Source of the DNA: Lunularia cruciata
Lineage: Eukaryota; Streptophyta; Marchantiopsida; Lunulariales; Lunulariaceae
Assembly (NCBI GenBank): GCA_948567375.1
Contig: OX419761.1
Span: 52,206,501-52,270,500, forward strand
Reading direction: 5' to 3'
DNA length: 64,000 nt
Shown here: positions 35,168 through 46,300 of the stretch, piece by piece
How positions within the stretch are numbered: position 1 is the stretch's first letter
Layout: each line of letters starts with the position of its first letter
Notes under the pieces: model-generated
Databases searched by the model: none
Told to the model about the DNA's origin: nothing
The model's input: only the letters and a program-made list of their open reading frames with translations
Program-made: the position numbers and the translations under genes

Positions 35168-35612
35168 TGTAATCAGATTGCTTACCACTCTCAACTCAAC
35201 TCAACTCAGATCAGTACTTGATCTGTCACTCTATAAACTGCCAACAACTGGGCACTGATTACAATCAAGCCACACCCACTCAAGCATAGAGAATCCAGGT
35301 GACACTTGCCGGCCTTTGTCCACCATAGCCAGGAACTCGAAGGCTCAACATCAGAGAAGTGAGCTCTCTGGAGCTCACTTCAAAACTATTGGACTCAAGC
35401 TAGCACTGAAACCCTAACGGTCCCGCTGACGGCACACTCGATGGTGCAAACGGTGCAAAGTGATGGTGGGCCCCACCGTGAAGTCAATACCCCAAACACA
35501 AAATCTGACCATCAAAAAGTAATCTCTGAGATACTGCTGAAATAACTCTAACTACTATCACTGGAACTCCAGTGTCCGAGCATCTAGATGCGGCACTACA
35601 AATGGCGTGACA
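35168..35612 (-). repeat. 5' LTR of C, 445 bp, core only
   Basis: Reads TGTCACGCCATTTGTAG ... GCAATCTGATTACA on the - strand. It is collinear with the 3' core, but the following bases are leader, not block X. The right edge meets the ATAT target duplicate. Confidence 0.85.
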
Positions 35613-36370
35613 ATATCTTAATGATTAATTATCTTTGCATTGGTGTTGTGGGTGGTACAATTTGTGCCAAGAAAAGAGACCATGTTCTTCAATGAGCCTA
35701 GTGGTTTAGACTTCTCCAAGTGGATTGAGTTGATGGCACTTCTTGACAAGTCCAATGAAAGGATGGCTTACTTGTTCCTAGATCAAGTTCTTCATCATTT
35801 TGGTATACTAGTTGAGGTTTTGACTGATCATGGTAAAGAGTTCTTGGGGGAGTTTTAGGACCAGTATGACAAGGCCTTGATTGGTCATTTTACTGCCTCC
35901 TAAGATCAGCCTTAGGTAGATGAATTAGTAGAGGGAGTGGTTCAGATGATGAAGAGAGGATTGGGGAAGTATGGTTTGCAAAGAAGCAACCTAGGAGATT
36001 GGGATCTCCAATTACCTTGGTTGGCCATGGACTATCAGGTTGAGCCGGCAAGCCTCCTTAGCATCCTTCTTTCCTTACTTTCTACTCTATGGATAAGATC
36101 TAAATTTACCTATAGCTATTCATCAAGATGTTATTGTAGTTTTGGACTTGGATGATCCGGAGGTATGGATGAGCGGATGTTCTCAATGGGTAGAAATCTT
36201 TTGGAGAGTGTTGCCAATGGCCTTTGAGAACTTATTAATTACTCAGCATAGGGATACCTTGTGCTATGCTCCTATTCAAGGAGGAGGTTATAGACCCTTG
36301 ATCTATCAATTTCATCTAGGTTACTTTGTATATCTATGGCAGATGACATTGACAACACTTGATGTTTTAC
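35613..36370 (+). pseudogene. Integrase of element B, right part
   Basis: Resumes after C with LCIGVVGGTICAKKRDHVLQ-like sequence. At 35710 it skips the zinc domain and jumps to FSKWIELMALLDKS in the core. VLTDHGKEFLGEF keeps the second D. The third-residue region (35890-35945) is decayed. The tail with MKRGLGKYGLQ and AFENLLITQHRDTL follows. Confidence 0.8.
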
Positions 36371-36393
36371 ATGCCGCATTATCTTGAAAATGC

Positions 36394-36800
36394 ATGAGGT
36401 TTTGCCTTGTGGAGTCCTTGTGTTGGAAGGACATGATGGTGTTTTTTGGAAGGATCATATGTGCAATTGTGTGCCATGTCACCTCCCAAATATTGATGGC
36501 ACTATGGACCCAAGCTTGGCACTTATATGTACAAGCTTGTGGTGTGTTATGTGGCTCTTCTAATGGAGCTACTACTATGTTAGTGTGTGATAGTTGTTTG
36601 AGAAGATGGCATATGGCATGTTTGACTCCTCCTTTCATGATGGTTCCTCAAGGATAATGGCTATATCCAAGATGTACTTGACCTACTGCTATTTATTAGT
36701 GTGTGATAGTTGTTAGAGAGGATGGCATATGGCATGTTTGACTCCTTCCCTCATGATGATTCCTCAAGGATAGTGGTTATGTCCTAGATGTACATGACTT
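36394..36800 (+). pseudogene. PHD finger of element B with a partial tandem copy
   Basis: LCWKDMMVFFGRI leads in the decayed frame to VLCGSSNGATTMLVCDSC and WHMACLTPP, then TAA, WLYPRCT and TGA at 36679-36681. The last half of the domain is then repeated at about 36697-36800 (VCDSC-like to WLCPRCT). The repeat carries TAG where the first copy has TAA. Confidence 0.75.
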
Positions 36801-36920
36801 ATAGCTAGTTCACCTTTTATATGGTATAGATTGTAGGCAAGTGTCTAACGATGAGGCTTTATAGCACATGGCCTCTTGATCTATGCCCACCATAGGGTAT
36901 ACCATATCAAGGAGTGCAAT

Positions 36921-37550
36921 TGTGGCACTTTATGTGTAAGTTGTGCTTCTATAGGACATGATGTTAATAGCAATGTATGTTGTGTAGAAATATATATACA
37001 CACAATAGTTATCACAATTGAGGCTAGTTTGCTTGGATGTTGGAGTGATAGTGTTGATAGTCATAAATATTTTGGTAGTTACGCATAGACTACTTATTGG
37101 TTTTCCAATTTCATGTTAGGGCTATTGATCACCTAGTGGGAACCCATTGTGATCCGGAGAGTGTGATCCCATTGCACCGGCGGATGTGCTACTAGGGATA
37201 GAGATCTAGATCAAGCAGAGGAGTATACCTTCAAAGTGCAGCTCTAGAGAGCTCACTTCTTTGATGTTGAGCCTTTGAGTTCTTGGCTATGGTGGACAAA
37301 AGCCAGCAAGTGTCACCTAGAGTCTCTTAGCTAAAGTGGGTGTGGCTTGATTATAATCAATGCTCAATTGTTGGTAGAGTGTTGAATAAAGGATTAAGTA
37401 CAAATCTATTTTGAGTGTGATTCAAGTGAAAGAAGAAATGATTATTTAAGCACTTTAGAGTTCATGTATGACTTATGTGGGAGTTGTGCTTCTATAGTGT
37501 ATGACGTTGATAACAATGTATATTGTGTAGTGATGTATATACACATGACA
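36921..37550 (+). repeat. 3' terminal repeat of B: X, core, X
   Basis: Inner X 36921-37009, core 37010-37444, outer X 37445-37550 ending ACACATGACA, directly followed by ATGG of the target. The purine tract before the inner X is deleted. Confidence 0.8.
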
Positions 37551-38310
37551 ATGGTTGAAATGGTGAAGAGAAGATTGCATATGTATGGTTTGTAGAGAGG
37601 CCACTTGGGAGATTGAGATCTCTAATTACCTTGGTTGGCCATGGGCTATTGATTTAAACGGCAAGCCTCCTTAGCATCCTTGTCTCTTTACTTTCTACTC
37701 TATGGACGAGTTTACCTGTAATTAGATCCAAGTTTACTTGTAGCCATTTGTTGTGATGCTACTATAGTTTTGGACTTGGATGATCCAAATGTATGTTCTT
37801 AATGGGTAGAGATCTTTTGGAGAGCAATATTGATAGCCTTTGAGAACTTAGCAATTGCTCAATATTGGGATACCTTACAATGTACTACTATTTAAGGAGG
37901 AGGTTATAGACCCTCAATCCGTCAATTCCATCTAGGTGACTATGTATATCTATATCAAACTGCACCAACAACACTTGATGTTACTTCAAGCCACACTATC
38001 TTGAGAGTGCATGAGGTTTTGATTTTTTGAATTCTTGTGTTAGAAGGACATTATGGTGTTGTTTGGAAGGATCATGTGCGCAATTGTGCACCATGCTACC
38101 TCCCAAATATTGATAGCACTATGGATCCCAACTGGCACTTGTACTTTTAGGCTTACGATGTATGTTATGTGGCTCTTTTGGTGGAGCTACTACTATGTTG
38201 ATGTGTGATAATTTTTTGAGATGAGGATGGCATATGCATGTTTGACTCCTCCCCTCATGGTGGTTCCTCAAGAATAGTGGTTATGTCTTAGATGTACTTG
38301 ACCTATAGCT
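37551..38310 (+). pseudogene. Element A, right part: integrase end and PHD finger
   Basis: Continues the frame interrupted at 6155: MVKRRLHMYGL-like sequence, YFLLYGR region, then the SH3-like segment (VVWKDHVRNCAPCYLPN near 38060-38105) and a decayed PHD finger (38150-38290) with an amber before the W of its last motif. It is the most degraded copy of the family here. Confidence 0.75.
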
Positions 38311-38461
38311 AGTTCACTCTTTATGTAGTATAGATGCAACTAACAATGAGGCTCAAAAGCACCCGTCCTCTTGATCTTTGCCTACCATAGGGTATATCAC
38401 ATACTTGGAGTAAATGGCTATTTGGAGTTAGAGGAACTTAATTGCCAGCTAAGGAGACAAT

Positions 38462-39079
38462 TGTGGCACTTTAGAGTTCATGTATGACTTATGTGTGAGT
38501 TGTTCTTTTATAGTGTATGATTTTCACAATGATGTGTGTTGTATAGTGATGTATATATGCACAATAGATATCATGACATATATAGCATCAAAGCTAATTT
38601 GCTTAGACATTAGAGTAGTAGCATTGGTAGTCATCATTTTGTAATTGCTCATGGACTACTTGTTGGTGGTTGGATTTCATGTTAGGACTATTGATCACAT
38701 GGTGGGACTCACCATCACTTTCATTGTTTGCACCATTGGATGTGCCATTAGGGCTAGAGATCTAGGTCAAACAAAGTAGTATACTTTCAAATTGTAGTTC
38801 CAAAGAGCTCACTTCTTTGATGTTGAGCCTTGGAGTTCTTGGCTATGGTGGATAGAGACCGGAAAGCATCACCTAGAGTATCTTAGCTAAAGTGGGTATG
38901 GCTTAACTATAATCAGTGCATGATTTTTAGTAGATTGTTGCATGAAGGATCAAGTACATATCTAATTTGAGAGTGATTCAAGTAGAAGAAAGGATTGATT
39001 ATTATGGCACTTTATAGTTTGTGTATGACTTATGTGTGAGTTGTGCTTCTATAGTGTATGATGTTGACAGCAATGTATT
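38462..39079 (+). repeat. 3' terminal repeat of A: X, core, truncated X
   Basis: Inner X 38462-38568, core 38569-39001, outer X from 39002, which stops after GACAGCAATGTAT, about 30 bp short of the family end. A purine tract (AGCTAAGGAGACAA) precedes it. Confidence 0.8.
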
Positions 39080-39874
39080 TCTCTTAAGATGTTATTGCGG
39101 CATATGAGAGATGGTCTATCCCTATTGGCATGGGTGGACCTTACATCCTTTGCTTCACTATTGTTAGATTGGACTAGAGGTTTGATGTCTTCCTCGGTGG
39201 AGCAACAATGTGAACATATGCTACATTCTCTCTTTGTTGGACTCAACTATTCCTTAGGCCACTAGAGCACATCTTTGCTCTTGCTTCATAAAGGGTGAAT
39301 GCTCTTGGATCCTAGCTTGAACATACATTAGGGCATTCCAACTCATGCCAAATACCTTCTCTACAACAATGTGGTTCCACCAATGTTTGGTTTCCTCATC
39401 TGCATCTTCATTACTCATTTGTGAGTTTGGTTCTACACTAGATGTAGTAGTAGTTTATATGACATGGTGTCTTTTTTGAGAATAAAGGATAGCTACTCAT
39501 GATGCCATTAGGGATATGGTGTTTTCTATGGCACAAGAGAGTGGATACCTTGCTTGGAGGGAGCATTAGTATACTTTGCCGACAACACATGTTAGAGCAA
39601 ACTTATACTTAGTCCAAGATGATCAGGTGACAATTGTAGATGTTGTGATTATAGATCTTATATGCATGATGAAATTTTGGAGGGAGTGATTACTCATCCT
39701 CCTAGATGCACAGCAAGCGGAGTAGTAGTATGCAAGGTCTCCAAGTATGGGAGTATGCAATGAGGTCGCCTCTTTGTTCCTCTCGCCTTAGAGTTATATG
39801 GAGCTATGGACACGACATTCAACACACATTTGCTAGAAAGTGTACAAGAGCTTACCATATTAGACGTCAAGGAG
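39080..39874. other. Unrecognised remnant
   Basis: No intact frame. On the + strand near 39495-39700, short stretches look once-coding (AIRDMVFSMAQESGYLAWRE, then RANLYLVQDDQVTIVDVVII), with a stop or shift every 20-60 codons. I do not recognise the family. Confidence 0.35.
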
Positions 39875-40412
39875 TGTATAATGTTCCAAGGATAGGAGAA
39901 ACCTTGCGTTTCTCTTGGGGTACCCCAAGAGAAACACAAGCTTTCATTCCTCCATATTCCAATGCCCCAAAGGAGCACCTTGTCTTTATTACATAGCAAA
40001 GAAGATCCACTCAAAGTGAGCTACAACCTTGGATCAAATACATGGATTGGTGACATGTTAATGAGCTCCACACTTAGATTATCTATATGGATTGGTGACA
40101 TGTCCATCCTTGCACTATTTGGTTGATCAAATAAGTTTGACCAAATAGAATATTTGGGGAATCTTCTGATAGGAAGCTCAAAATAGGATGGGTGAGATAT
40201 CCGTGAAAAGCTCTCAACAAGACAAAAAAGGGGAGAGAAGGCAACTCCTTTTCTTTGGGAGAGGGAGAAAATTTCCAATCTTTGAGGCCTAATTTATCTG
40301 TTTCGAACTCCAAAATTGGCTCTAAATTTTTCATGGTGTTTTTGACCTCTGCCTTATTAATAGAAGTACTCTTTTGGTGAAACCTCTATCTGATCTACTT
40401 AGAATCTCATAC

Positions 40413-40471
<59 letters not shown>

Positions 40472-40519
40472 CAAGTCAATTTCCACCTCTAGATAATCTA
40501 TCTAGCTAGTGGTATTACA
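39875..40519 (-). repeat. Solo LTR, diverged member of the G family
   Basis: TGTATAATGTTCCAAGG ... GTGGTATTACA, 645 bp. It shares CCCCAAAGGAGCACCTTGTC, the TGGATTGGTGACATGTC block and the end with 57081-57831. A small inverted pair (GAGAAACC.../CAAGAGAAAC) lies near 39897-39935. The flanks (AGGAG/GGGTG) do not give a clear duplication. Confidence 0.7.
40416..40469. repeat. (TA)n microsatellite
   Basis: About 27 TA units inside the solo LTR. The G-family LTR at 57081 has no such run. Confidence 0.95.
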
Positions 40520-40521
40520 GG

Positions 40522-40707
40522 GTGCCACTTTCACTCTCATACTTTGTAGCATACTTTAGACAGCATGTGTCCATTGCTCTACAAAGAGCATTGGCCACTA
40601 CAATCCATAGGAGAGAAATCACACTAGGTGATGCTTCTTCTGATGTTCCAATAATTTGTAGAACTTACGACTTGCATAGCTCGGATACCTTAGGTGCACT
40701 AGGGTAG
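40522..40707 (+). other. 61-codon open stretch, unknown
   Basis: VAYFRQHVSIALQRALATTI then SSDVPIICRTYDLHSSDTLG reads like a protein fragment rather than a chance frame. Part of its 3' end recurs inverted near 41650-41740, decayed. It may be the last part of the unit whose tail is repeated in 40678-43330. No family is recognised. Confidence 0.3.
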
Positions 40708-43330
40708 ATTTCTCATATCGATACTATTGGGGGCTAGATCCATTTTACCTCTTTTGTCTTTGCCTTGTACGGCTTGATGAGGTCTTCCCATCCTTCAAAC
40801 TTGAGTTCACCTTTCCTTCTTCCTAACTGTATTGCAACACAACTCAGGAGGAAATAGCATCTATTGGATAGATAACATAGTCTGTATTGCTTCAATGATG
40901 GAAGGAGAACATGTGAAGGAAGTGATAATAGAAACACATAGAGGATAACAAATGTCATGAGATGAAGACAAAAGAGATCTATGTTCCACGTTCTTCTTTA
41001 CATTTTGAGGCTTGTGCCTTGTTCTGGGAGATCTTGTGCTAAAAAATATATACAAAGCCCAAAAAGCATTCTGTGTCTTATGTTTTACCTTCATGGTATT
41101 CAATTTGGTTAGAATTCCTACTTTTACTGGTAAAGTTACGGTGTAGTTGTGTTGCCATGCTATGGTGTGCTTCTAAGACCGATAAGCATGATGAGGGATA
41201 TATTCGTTTTAGAGTTCACGGTGAGACCACATCTCATAGAGGGCCAGTTAAGTTTCTTTCTTTCAAAAGTAGGCAAATGTCGGAGTGTCGATATAGACTG
41301 TAACCTCATGTGCAGATGGCACACCGAATTCTCTTTTTCTTATAGACAACTATATTATATGATGTGATGATAACAGTCACTGCTCCTTCCCACGACCACT
41401 TCTTCGACATCTCGTGCCTAAGTGCGACCATTTGATCACTTGTTTAAACACCCTATGTTTGGTCTCCATGAGAAGAAAACGCCCCCACCCCACCCTCCAG
41501 AATTTGCGATAAGAACTCACGTCACCAAGGGGAAATCGATGGAACACGCAAAGGGCGACCGCTTAGAAAACACGATGGATGGGAAGACTCCATCAAGCTA
41601 TACAAAGGTGAGACGAAACAGGTAAAATGGGGCTAAACCCCAATAGAGTCGAAATGAGAAATCTGCACTACAGCAACTAAGATATCTGTACTATACATAT
41701 TCGAGTTATGTTGGAACAGAGGAATCCCTTAGAATTTGTATCATGTTTCTTTAGCGTCTTTGAAGTTTGTACACCTGTTCACTCGAAACACTCGATATAA
41801 CTGTACACGTCAATCCATCCACCTGTTTTACTTTCCACGTTTGTTTGAGTGAAATGTCCTTTTCCACTTGGCACATTCTGCCCCTCTTCTTTTAGGCGGT
41901 AAGGAGTTAGAGGCAAGCCTTTTGTGGAAAGAGCGAGCCTTATTCGCTCCTCGCCCACTTAAGGATTGTTGGAATCTTTAAACACATGAACCGGAAAGAC
42001 GAGGAAATGATCTCTTGGCATGAGGTAACACCACATCTACAAGCAGCAAGTCCACGCTATCATCTGTCCAAAAGCCCTCTGCACCTGGCACACGTCCTGC
42101 GAACTTTTAGAATCATCGCTCCTTGGAGCCTTAAAGACTTCATTTGGCGTATCACAGTCTTCTCTACGTGGACGTTAAACATGAGACGTCACGTCTAGGC
42201 TTATTGCGGTCTACCTCCTTTCTACTTCGTGTGTCTCTTGTACGGGCTTGATGGGAATTCCCATCCTTCATGTGTTCGCCTTTTTACTCTAGGCTCTATA
42301 TAGAAAGACTGACCTGGCTACTCTCTTGTACCTCGTGTCAGCTCATGAGCGTAGACAACATGTCGTGGGGCACACAGTGGAACTTCTAAATATTACCTCA
42401 TGCATTGACGTCACCTCGAACCCTGGATCTAGATAGGAAACTGAAACCATGCAGTTTAACTCAGTCGCGTGAAATGCTTGTATTGATTGAATTTGAAAGA
42501 TTCTTGACCGAATCTCTCGACCCTGCAAATCTTAATCAACATAGTTTAAATCTACTTCTACGTAAGAAGAAAGGGGAAGTGAATGGAAGTCAGAAAAGGA
42601 TAAAAGGCGACCGCGTAGGAATGATGGGAAGACCCCATCGAGCCGTACAAGGGAGAGAAGAAAAGGTAACATGGGTTTAGGGATGCGTGTCAGCCTCAAG
42701 GTCCATAGCCTTTCTTTCTGAAATAACCAGGAAGGATTCTTATCGTTGACTCTTACAAGGTATCTCGCGATTACCGCATCTAAATTTCTGATCTATGGTC
42801 TCCTTCCGCTTCCAGTGGCCAACTTTCTTTTAGTTCTTCATAGACAGAAAGGTTGCTTTCCATTTTCAAGGACGATCCGTAACCACGTGCATGCAACAAG
42901 CTAATGAAGCTCATGTCCGATGAGTATCAAAATCTCTGTCAACTCTTTCTGCAAGTTTCGTGACGTGCACCTCGATGCAGTAGTGACAAACAGGGATCTG
43001 CCGTGCTTCCACTCCTTTCAGGACAGACAGAATGATCATTGTGGTACCGTAGGAGAGAAAAGGAATACTAGCTGGATGAACAGACCTGATAAAGCCTACT
43101 TGCAATGGTGTATTTAACGAATCAGCGGGGATGAACAGTCTGCATTCTAAGCTATCCTACGCCACTCTATACGTGGCATGCGTCTATGAACCTTTATGGT
43201 GCTGTAGGGCAGAATCCTCTCTCGGTGAAGACAAGAAGTAAAATGGGGCTTAGCCCCATTTTACTCCTTGTCTTCACCTTGTACGGTTTGATGGGATCTT
43301 CCCATCCTTCTTGTTTTCACACGCACCCTC
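40678..43330. repeat. Cluster of one module in alternating orientation
   Basis: A ~70-100-bp module (GGATGGGAAGACCCCATC, AAGCCGTACAAGG, then a GGTAAAATGGGGCT end) occurs five times: - at 40729-40830, + at 41540-41645, - at 42231-42290, + at 42570-42680, - at 43246-43330. The first two form arms of a ~1-kb inverted repeat that extends outward to 40678 and 41690. In one frame the module reads GWEDxIKPYKxKTKxVKW, so it may be the 3' end of a coding region. The DNA between copies is richer in CpG than the rest of the window. No other gene is visible. Confidence 0.55.
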
Positions 43331-46300
43331 GTTTTCCAGTCTTATGTTTTTAGTAAAGCACAACAATAGGTCCTACAATCGCATAAGACATGATGGATTT
43401 CTTGTTGGGCGCAATGTTTTTTTAGTGGGAAGTAGAATGACCTAGAAAGGATTTTGACTTCCATATTTAAATTTGGTCTTCTATCATATTTCAGACTTGT
43501 AACATTGCCCTCTGGACTTTTATTTAGGATTTAAGCTATGGTGGACAAATTTGATGGAAAGATTGCTAAATGAACCACGTACAAGCTTCTTTGCTGGGAA
43601 AATTATATTTTCCGGCTTCAAGCATACTTATCCACGTTTTGTGGTTCAACACTTTTGTTGTTGGATTCTATTTCGAACGATGAAGAACAGTTAAACCCAC
43701 CTCAAGTCTAAAATTTATCTCATATAATTACAAGCTTCAAAATCATGTCTTGCCAAAATATTAGCAAACGTGTATAATTCTTATTCTTTTGTATCATCTT
43801 TATATCTACATGTGAAATATATTTCACGGTATGCATCATACTGTTCAAGGAACACTCTTACTACTTATGACACCAATCTTAATTACGTATAGTAAACTTT
43901 TCTTAATATGCATGGTTTTGTTTTTGAACTACAAATAAAGAATAACTATTTGCCACAAGTCGTCAATTTGTCTTATCTTTAATGCAATGCACACCAGGAT
44001 ATCTATCCCTTGAATATCTGACACATCTTGAAAGCAAATCTTTTATATTTGCATCGTTTATCTTTGGTTTATTATAGGAGTAGTATAAGTTGAGAGTATT
44101 TTGGATTTCACAATGGTTTCTTATGCAGTTTATGACTTCTTGAAAGTCCACTGATAACATTGAATCTTGACAGAAATGAAAAGCCCTTGTATTTTACACA
44201 TCTCGGATAATATCTATCATACTTTTGATAAAAATAAAAACAAAAACCTACTATATAATATCCTCTACAAGGACTACAGATTAACTTACTTGGTCTACTC
44301 TTGCTCTTTGGGCTGTCACATATGATGATGTGGTGAGGTAATAAAAATTGAAGCGCTAAACAAAACCTCCGTCAATTCTGACTGAGCCTCTAATGATCTT
44401 GATATGCAAAATGAGAATATATTTATTTTGACATTTAAATAGTTTAAAAGAGGGTTGATAACCTTTCTTGAACAAACTCTTTTAATTTCAGCAAGAAGCT
44501 TTGCAGTTTAGGGTTTAGGCCATAAATAAATAAATAAACCATAAATAGTAATTCTAGAAGATATAGTGAAATTTTTTTTGAGTTTAATAACTTTTAAGTT
44601 GTTTAAAGATTATAACGATAGAAAATTTAATTTTAAGATTAACTTAGACAAAGATATCAGAAGAAAATTATGTTCATCCTAAAGAAAATGCTTTATGTCA
44701 TTGATGCAATTTCAGACAAGCATCCTCCTAGTGAGTGGATCCAAGATATCAATTTTAGCAAAATAAGAAGTTTTTTTTAGAGAAAGTACCTCTTGACTTA
44801 TCTAAAGACGGGAGTTCAAATTACTAGTTTTTTTTTTTACAAAAGAGGAATTTCAGATTGAAATGGTTCATTTCGACCAAATAATATAGTATAGGTACTT
44901 GTTAAAGTTTTCATTTATTTGTTAGGGATGTAGGCTTTGAACAATTTGAATATTCTAAAGAAGCCAATCTTGTTCCTTATGACATGATAAATTATATAGG
45001 ACTCCATAGTAGACCTATGAATACATATTATAATAGTACAAGTGTGCCCAATACAAGTAATATTATGCTCATTGATTTCTATTTCACTTATATCATATCT
45101 TTAGGCAGACTCAATAATGATGTGGCATTTCACCTTTATGGTTTAAGGAAATGAAGTATAAAATATTACAAAATAGGGGATATCTTTCTAGGGGTGATTA
45201 TGCACCAACATTGTTAGATTACCTCTAATTATTCATATTATTGTTGATAATTTTGACTTATGCTAAGACAATGCTTTATTAGGCTTAAATCAACTCTTAT
45301 ACATTACAAGAAAGAGAAAATTTTGAAACTTTCCAAAATTATGGCTAAAAATGGTTTGCATTATCCTCTCTAATTTGACTCTACCGCTATATTCTATTTA
45401 CATAGTGATAGAGTTCAATTATAAAAGTAAAAATGATGAAGATATTGAGCTTAAAATTTTGACAAATAAGAATTATATTCAAAGATTCTCTGAGTAGTAC
45501 CACAAATTCATATATCTTTTAAATCAAGATACAAGTTGATTGAGATACTATATCTTGCAAAAATTTCTCAACAAGAGTATATAAAAAGCTATGTACTCTA
45601 TAGGAGTACATAGCTCGATATTTTCAAGTCAGGTTATAACTCAATTGAGATGCAATAGTTCATGGAATTTGGCTTTATTCATTTGGAATTGAGCTAGTGT
45701 ACAAGTCACCATATTTAGTTTGGTTGATTGTAAACTCAGAAGATATTAAAGAGAATTTGGCTACTCAAAGAATGAAGGGATTAGCACACAAAGCATGCAC
45801 AAAGGAGGTGAGATAATACCTTAACAACTTCATAACATATCAAGGTTTACAAATTTAGAAAAATAACATATAAAATTAGGATGTAAAAGCTAGATCTTGA
45901 TAGTAAAAAATTTTATTTTACATTTATATAAGTATTAATTGATTGATTTATGCAATGGATCTTGTACTTGTATATTTTATAATTGATATATCATCATTAG
46001 AAGAGGATGACATTAACAAATTTATAATTGCTTTTCATACTATTTCTTTTTGATGGAGCAAAGAACTATGAGAAATAGAAATGTGTATTTGGAAATAATG
46101 AATATTTCAATAAGAAGAATATTTGAAAATTTTAAACTATAATTCAAGAAGTAAAAGAGAGTATAAATTGTGCTTAAACTTAAACAAATACTAAGGAGCT
46201 AGAATAGCAAACATGGGATTAGAACTTGAATCAAACGCCATTGAATAACCAGCTTAGAATTGCCAAAGTATATAATATGTAATAGTCTTGGTACTTTGCT

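Larger units (their letters stand above)
25712..35612 (-). mobile_element. Element C: complete DNMT-PHD gypsy copy, 9.9 kb
   Basis: Both ends are fixed: B breaks at 25711 and continues at 35613, with ATAT on each side. Read on the - strand it starts TGTCACGCC and ends GCGTGACA, an 8-bp inverted pair. Order: 5' LTR core, leader with antisense tRNA-like sequence, gag, protease, DNA methyltransferase, RT, RNase H, integrase, PHD finger, purine tract, X-core-X. Frames are broken by about two dozen stops or shifts but are readable throughout. It gives the family's full structure. Confidence 0.9.
6156..37550 (+). mobile_element. Element B: DNMT-PHD gypsy copy, heavily interrupted
   Basis: The ends are fixed by its target. 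A's sequence breaks at 6155 and continues at 37551, with ATGG on both sides. B begins TGTCATGACATTTG and ends ATACACATGACA. Its own segments are 6156-9012, 10868-12642, 17111-17248, 24473-25711 and 35613-37550. Between them lie F3, F1, K (with E and F2) and C. It carries gag, protease, a split methyltransferase, RNase H, integrase and PHD remnants. The RT and the linker before it are deleted at about 24950. Confidence 0.85.

Noticed and set aside
25712-35612. A DNA transposon with TGTCACGC/GCGTGACA inverted ends
   Set aside because: The body encodes gag, protease, RT, RNase H and a DDE integrase of gypsy type. Short inverted LTR ends are normal for LTR elements.
40416-40469. The (TA)n run as a regulatory or origin-like element
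   Set aside because: It lies within a dead solo LTR and is absent from related LTRs, so it is best read as microsatellite expansion.
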